Assembly (NCBI GenBank): GCA_963819175.1
Contig: CAWFVJ010000018.1
Span: 1-64,000, forward strand
Length of the DNA stretch: 64,000 nt
DNA from: CAWBRT01 sp963819175
Lineage (GTDB): Bacteria > Acidobacteriota > Terriglobia > Terriglobales > Acidobacteriaceae
Direction of reading: 5' to 3'
The notes under the pieces: generated by a model
Database searches by the model: none
What the model saw: only the letters and a program-made list of their open reading frames with translations
Told to the model about the DNA's origin: nothing
Part shown: positions 61,061-64,000 of the stretch, one piece after another
Layout: each line of letters begins with the position of its first letter
How positions within the stretch are numbered: position 1 is the stretch's first letter
Translations under genes and position numbers: made by a program

Positions 61061-62008
61061 TTACGGTGTGCTGAAGAAGGCAATTACGTCGTGCTGAAAA
61101 ATGCGATGCCCCTTTTGCAAATGCATCATGTGGCCCGCGTCGGGCACTATGACGTACTGTTTTCTCGGATTAGGAAGTTGAGCGAAGAAAGGCAGCAGTC
61201 CGTCGAGGTCGGCAACATCATCGTACTGACCATGAATGATCATGACCGGAACGGGCATGAGCCGGGGATTGAGCATGGGCATGATCGTTACCATGTCGAG
61301 TTGCGGCCCGGTTGGTGATTTCACCTCGACCTGCACGGCCGCTTTAGCAAACGCATCGACTACACCAGGGTCACTGACCTCAGGCGGGGCCATGGAGTAA
61401 AAGCGCGGTTTCCACGCGGCTTCCGGGATGGAAACGTAGGCGTTCTGACGGAAGAACTCGATGCGGGGGCGCCGCTTGGCAATGTCGGGACTGTTAATGT
61501 GCATCTGCGCATAGGAGATATACTTCTCCACCTTATTGGGCTGGCTCATCACGAACATTCCGCCATACTGGGTTCCCCAAGACCAGCCGAGAAGGTTGAC
61601 CTTTTTCGCGTTGCGGAGTTTTAGCACATAGTCGACTACCGCATTCAGATCCTGACTAGCCTCGGCGGTAGTCATGTGGCCTTCCGGATGGGTAGAGCGG
61701 CCAAATCCTCTGACGTCGAGGGCAAAGACGTCAAAGCCGTTTTGAGCGAGCACATCCATCAGACTGTAGGTAGGTTTGCCCGACACCTGAAGGTCGAAGC
61801 TCTCCTTTCCCGCGGTTGCGGAGCCGTGGCAAAGGACGATGATGGGCTTATCCTTGGAAGTCTCCACGTACTTTTCCCAGACGTATAGCCGGATAGCCCC
61901 GTTGTTGACCCAGTGCTCGACCCCTGTCACTGGCTGGGCGACGCCAAAGCAGGTTGTGCAGAGGACGAAACACACGGCGAAGAGAATGATGACATTCTTT
62001 TGTTTCAT
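61061..62008 (-). CDS. Exported alpha/beta hydrolase (315 aa)
   Basis: ATG 62008 follows GGAG and begins a signal peptide (about 1-24, ending near FGVAQP), so the enzyme is periplasmic. The nucleophile elbow is GWSWGTQYG, the acid probably in IHGQYDDVADLDG and the His in PDAGHMMHLQKG. An LDVRGFGRSTHPEG segment lies before it. The substrate is unknown. It follows the HisD-like operon in the same direction after 415 nt, so a shared regulon is possible but not shown. Confidence 0.82.
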   Translation of the reverse strand: MKQKNVIILFAVCFVLCTTCFGVAQPVTGVEHWVNNGAIRLYVWEKYVETSKDKPIIVLCHGSATAGKESFDLQVSGKPTYSLMDVLAQNGFDVFALDVRGFGRSTHPEGHMTTAEASQDLNAVVDYVLKLRNAKKVNLLGWSWGTQYGGMFVMSQPNKVEKYISYAQMHINSPDIAKRRPRIEFFRQNAYVSIPEAAWKPRFYSMAPPEVSDPGVVDAFAKAAVQVEVKSPTGPQLDMVTIMPMLNPRLMPVPVMIIHGQYDDVADLDGLLPFFAQLPNPRKQYVIVPDAGHMMHLQKGHRIFQHDVIAFFSTP

Positions 62009-62145
62009 GGAATCTCCGTACTCAACCGGATTTTCTTGCTTGACATTGAAGGCGGCTGAAATTGTACGCCGATTCCGCCCGTTTTAGATGTTGTTGAGGC
62101 GGTTTCCGCAGAAGCGTTTGGGGCAAGGGGCACCCAGGCGAAGAG

Positions 62146-62178
62146 TCCCACATCTGCTAACTGCGGCAAATGGGGGTC
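62146..62178. repeat. Diverged copy of the CCCACAT palindromic repeat
   Basis: TCCCACATCTGCTAACTGCG followed by GCAAATGGGGG keeps the outer arms and the central GCGG of the 40-nt repeat but has lost several bases. It lies between the hydrolase and the DUF5996 gene, a 250-nt gap with no other feature. Confidence 0.5.
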
Positions 62179-62259
62179 ACCGCGCACAAACTACCCTCTA
62201 GCCAACTGCAGGCTGGAATGAGCCACTCACCGAGGGTCTACTGGGAAGCTCTTGGCGAG

Positions 62260-63174
62260 CTAGCGTTCGAGCGCTTTGCGGTCCCAATTGCCGAGGATGG
62301 CAGCGGCTTCGTATGTGCTTTGCAGAAACTCCAGCAGCGAATCTTTGGGCGAGCGGGCGTTGCGGACATCGTCGTACATGAGCAGGAATTCGCCAAGCTC
62401 GGAGTGATAAAAGGCTTCCCTGGGACGCACTGGCTGCCGGGCAAAGCCTTCGGGTTGAGGGGCGGCGTAGGAATAGAATGCCGGGGCCGCGATTTCGCCG
62501 CCTCCGGCCCAGAAGCCGGCGCTGCTTACCTCATGGGAATAAGCTTCACGGGTAACCGGGTCGGCCCCCGGACGCTCCGGCGCGGGCCTGCCCGAGAAGC
62601 GAGTCACCGCAAGGTCGAAGCTTCCCCAGAAGAAGTGCACGGGACTGACTTTACCCAGGAAGCGCGACCTGAATTCTTCGAAGACGTTATCGACCCATAC
62701 CAGAATCCGCCAGAAGCGCTGTGCGGCATCGGCGTCATACGAGGCGTGAGCATGATCGATTTCGAATCGAATTGGGTTGGGAATTTCGACCGGCATCGTC
62801 CAAATTTTGACACTGATTCCGAGCGAGGCCAGCGTTGGCATGAATTCCTGATAGAACTCCGCGACGCTCTGCGGCCGTAACGGCAGAGCCCTGCTGTTGC
62901 CGTCGCTCAGCTCAATGACGAGTTTGTGATCGAGGAAATCGAAAGCAATGTTGAATGAACCGAAGCCGTGCGGAATCGGAGGAGTCGCGAGGCCGCGCGA
63001 GGTCACGCGCAAGGTCGCGTTCCACCAGTGGTTCACCTTGGGAGTGAGTTGCAGCTGAACTTTGCCGACGATTTGCAACCACATGTGAAGGGTCGCAAGG
63101 GTCTCGCTCCAACTGCGTAAAGGCAGCGCCGGCAAGGGTTCCGTGATGGAATATCCGATTGGCTCCGCTTTCAT
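62260..63174 (-). CDS. DUF5996-family protein (304 aa)
   Basis: ATG 63174 follows GGAAGGAG. The 304-residue protein is soluble and has the family signatures LHMWLQIVGKVQLQLTPKVNHWWNATLRVT near the start, AFDFLDHKLVIELSDG and PVHFFWGSFDLAVTRFSGRPAPERPGADPVTREAYSHEV. A KDSLLEFLQSTYEAAA helix ends the domain. The fold may be enzyme-like, but no reaction is known. It is transcribed away from the PIG-L gene. Confidence 0.8.
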   Translation of the reverse strand: MKAEPIGYSITEPLPALPLRSWSETLATLHMWLQIVGKVQLQLTPKVNHWWNATLRVTSRGLATPPIPHGFGSFNIAFDFLDHKLVIELSDGNSRALPLRPQSVAEFYQEFMPTLASLGISVKIWTMPVEIPNPIRFEIDHAHASYDADAAQRFWRILVWVDNVFEEFRSRFLGKVSPVHFFWGSFDLAVTRFSGRPAPERPGADPVTREAYSHEVSSAGFWAGGGEIAAPAFYSYAAPQPEGFARQPVRPREAFYHSELGEFLLMYDDVRNARSPKDSLLEFLQSTYEAAAILGNWDRKALER

Positions 63175-63472
63175 TGCTCGCTCCTTCCACCTGCGCTGAG
63201 ATGGGTCCCTCGGCGACTAAAGCCGCAGGATATACTTCAAGGTACGACGCGGCTGAGGCCCCGCCCTTCAAAACCGAGTTGTGAAAACGCTTATACAGAT
63301 GTTCGGAAAATCGAGACGGTTGTGTGAATTCACCGGCTCCGCAGCTCTGGCTGAGAACTTGCGATCGAGTCTAAAGGGACTTCGTTTTTCCCTGTAGGAA
63401 CAATCTTTTGGTCTTGCAAAAGGGCTCAGGAGCATTAACAATTCGAGCCAATCGGAACAAAGCGAGGGGAAC

Positions 63473-64000
63473 TTGTCAGACAACAAATCACTGGTCGTGG
63501 TGAGTGCGCACGCCGCCGATTTCATTTGGCGGGCAGGCGGAGCGATTGCGGTTCACACCAAGCAGCATGGTTACCGGGCGGTCGTGGTCTGCCTGAGCGC
63601 GGGCGAGCGTGGCGAGTCGAACGAAGTGTGGGCGGCGGAGCCGAACCTCACCATAGAGGAAGTGCGGTCGCGCCGCAAAGTTGAGGCAGAGCGGGCGGCG
63701 GAAGTGCTGGGAGCCGAGATCCATTTTTTTGATCAGCAGGACTATTTGATGACTCCAAACTCCAGTGTGGTCGAGAGGCTCGTCGACATCTACCGGGACG
63801 CGCAGCCGCGATTTATCCTGACGCATCCCCAGGTGGACCCCTCGAACTGGGATCACGCTACGGCCTGCCGACTGGCGCTGGAGGCGCGCATGGTAGCGCA
63901 GGCGCCGGGGCGGAAGGGCGGCACGATCATTGCCGCGCCCCAGGTGTATTGCTTTGAGCCGCACCAGAGCGAGCTTTGTGAATACCGCCCGGATACACTT
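63473..64000 (+). CDS. PIG-L family protein, 4-oxalomesaconate-hydratase (GalB)-like, cut by window edge
   Basis: TTG 63473 has GAGGGGA upstream and 176 residues are visible. The HxxD metal motif reads VVSAHAADFIWRAGGAIA near residue 12, then CLSAGERGESNEVW, and the late motif THPQVDPSNWDHATACRLA. Most PIG-L enzymes are N-acyl deacetylases. The AHAAD/WRAGG and GERGES features point to the hydratase branch that acts in gallate or protocatechuate meta-cleavage. The C-terminus and neighbours are outside the window. The 298-nt gap before it shows nothing else. Confidence 0.7.
   Translation, partial: MSDNKSLVVVSAHAADFIWRAGGAIAVHTKQHGYRAVVVCLSAGERGESNEVWAAEPNLTIEEVRSRRKVEAERAAEVLGAEIHFFDQQDYLMTPNSSVVERLVDIYRDAQPRFILTHPQVDPSNWDHATACRLALEARMVAQAPGRKGGTIIAAPQVYCFEPHQSELCEYRPDTL

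Overview
The window looks like a chromosomal stretch of an Acidobacteriota genome (Terriglobia-like, probably a soil organism or MAG). I infer this from the tyrosine recombinase with a Cys-rich N-terminus, the intergenic repeats of the GTCATCCTGAGCG type, the zinc-ribbon/rhomboid/TPR fusion and the small Zn-ribbon proteins. No rRNA or marker search was possible. Base composition is GC-rich except in the first 5 kb.

1-5.25 kb is the right end of an integrated mobile element: small ORFs, an HTH regulator preceded by stacked palindromes, a phage-type family A DNA polymerase with Leu at the O-helix position usually held by Phe/Tyr, small Zn-ribbon and unknown proteins, and a tyrosine integrase next to tRNA-Asn. 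The other end lies outside the window. 5.6-10.7 kb holds metabolic and envelope genes (alpha/beta hydrolase, glycerate 2-kinase, MscS channel, MBL-fold hydrolase). 10.9-17.8 kb is a complete RND efflux operon (pump, adaptor, TolC). 17.9-22.4 kb has an enoyl-CoA hydratase, two small proteins and modABC. 22.5-27.4 kb (minus) carries murB, a rhomboid protease, a beta-propeller lipoprotein and DAHP synthase.

27.8-38 kb holds nfo (frameshifted), leuS with a long N-terminal extension, fadD, a periplasmic peroxiredoxin with an in-frame TGA at the peroxidatic position (predicted selenoprotein), an amidase, mutM and a ROK sugar kinase. 38.1-43.5 kb (minus) is the run M50 protease-trpS-scpA-scpB-rluB. 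43.8-51 kb (minus) has bacterioferritin and the run rnc-lepB-lepB-asmA-exported protein. Seven genes between 28 and 50 kb (nfo, rluB, scpB, scpA, bfr, asmA, rnc) carry single-base frameshifts. Several are normally essential, so consensus errors are more likely than decay.

52.8-60.6 kb is the most interesting region. A plus-strand operon encodes a five-gene ABC importer (lipoprotein binding protein, two different permeases, two different ATPases). The ATPase motifs predict one canonical and one degenerate ATP site. It converges on a minus-strand operon of a HisD-like dehydrogenase, an SDR and a Zn-dependent alcohol dehydrogenase, the same trio and order as hpsN-hpsO-hpsP for dihydroxypropanesulfonate (DHPS) oxidation. 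Together they suggest import and oxidation of a small sulfonate or polyol. Then follow an exported alpha/beta hydrolase, a DUF5996 protein and the start of a PIG-L/GalB-like hydratase running off the right edge.

Two start modes occur: many genes have a clear AGGAG-type site, while others (mscS, murB, mutM, rluB and more) have a -10 hexamer 6-10 nt before the start codon and probably give leaderless mRNAs.
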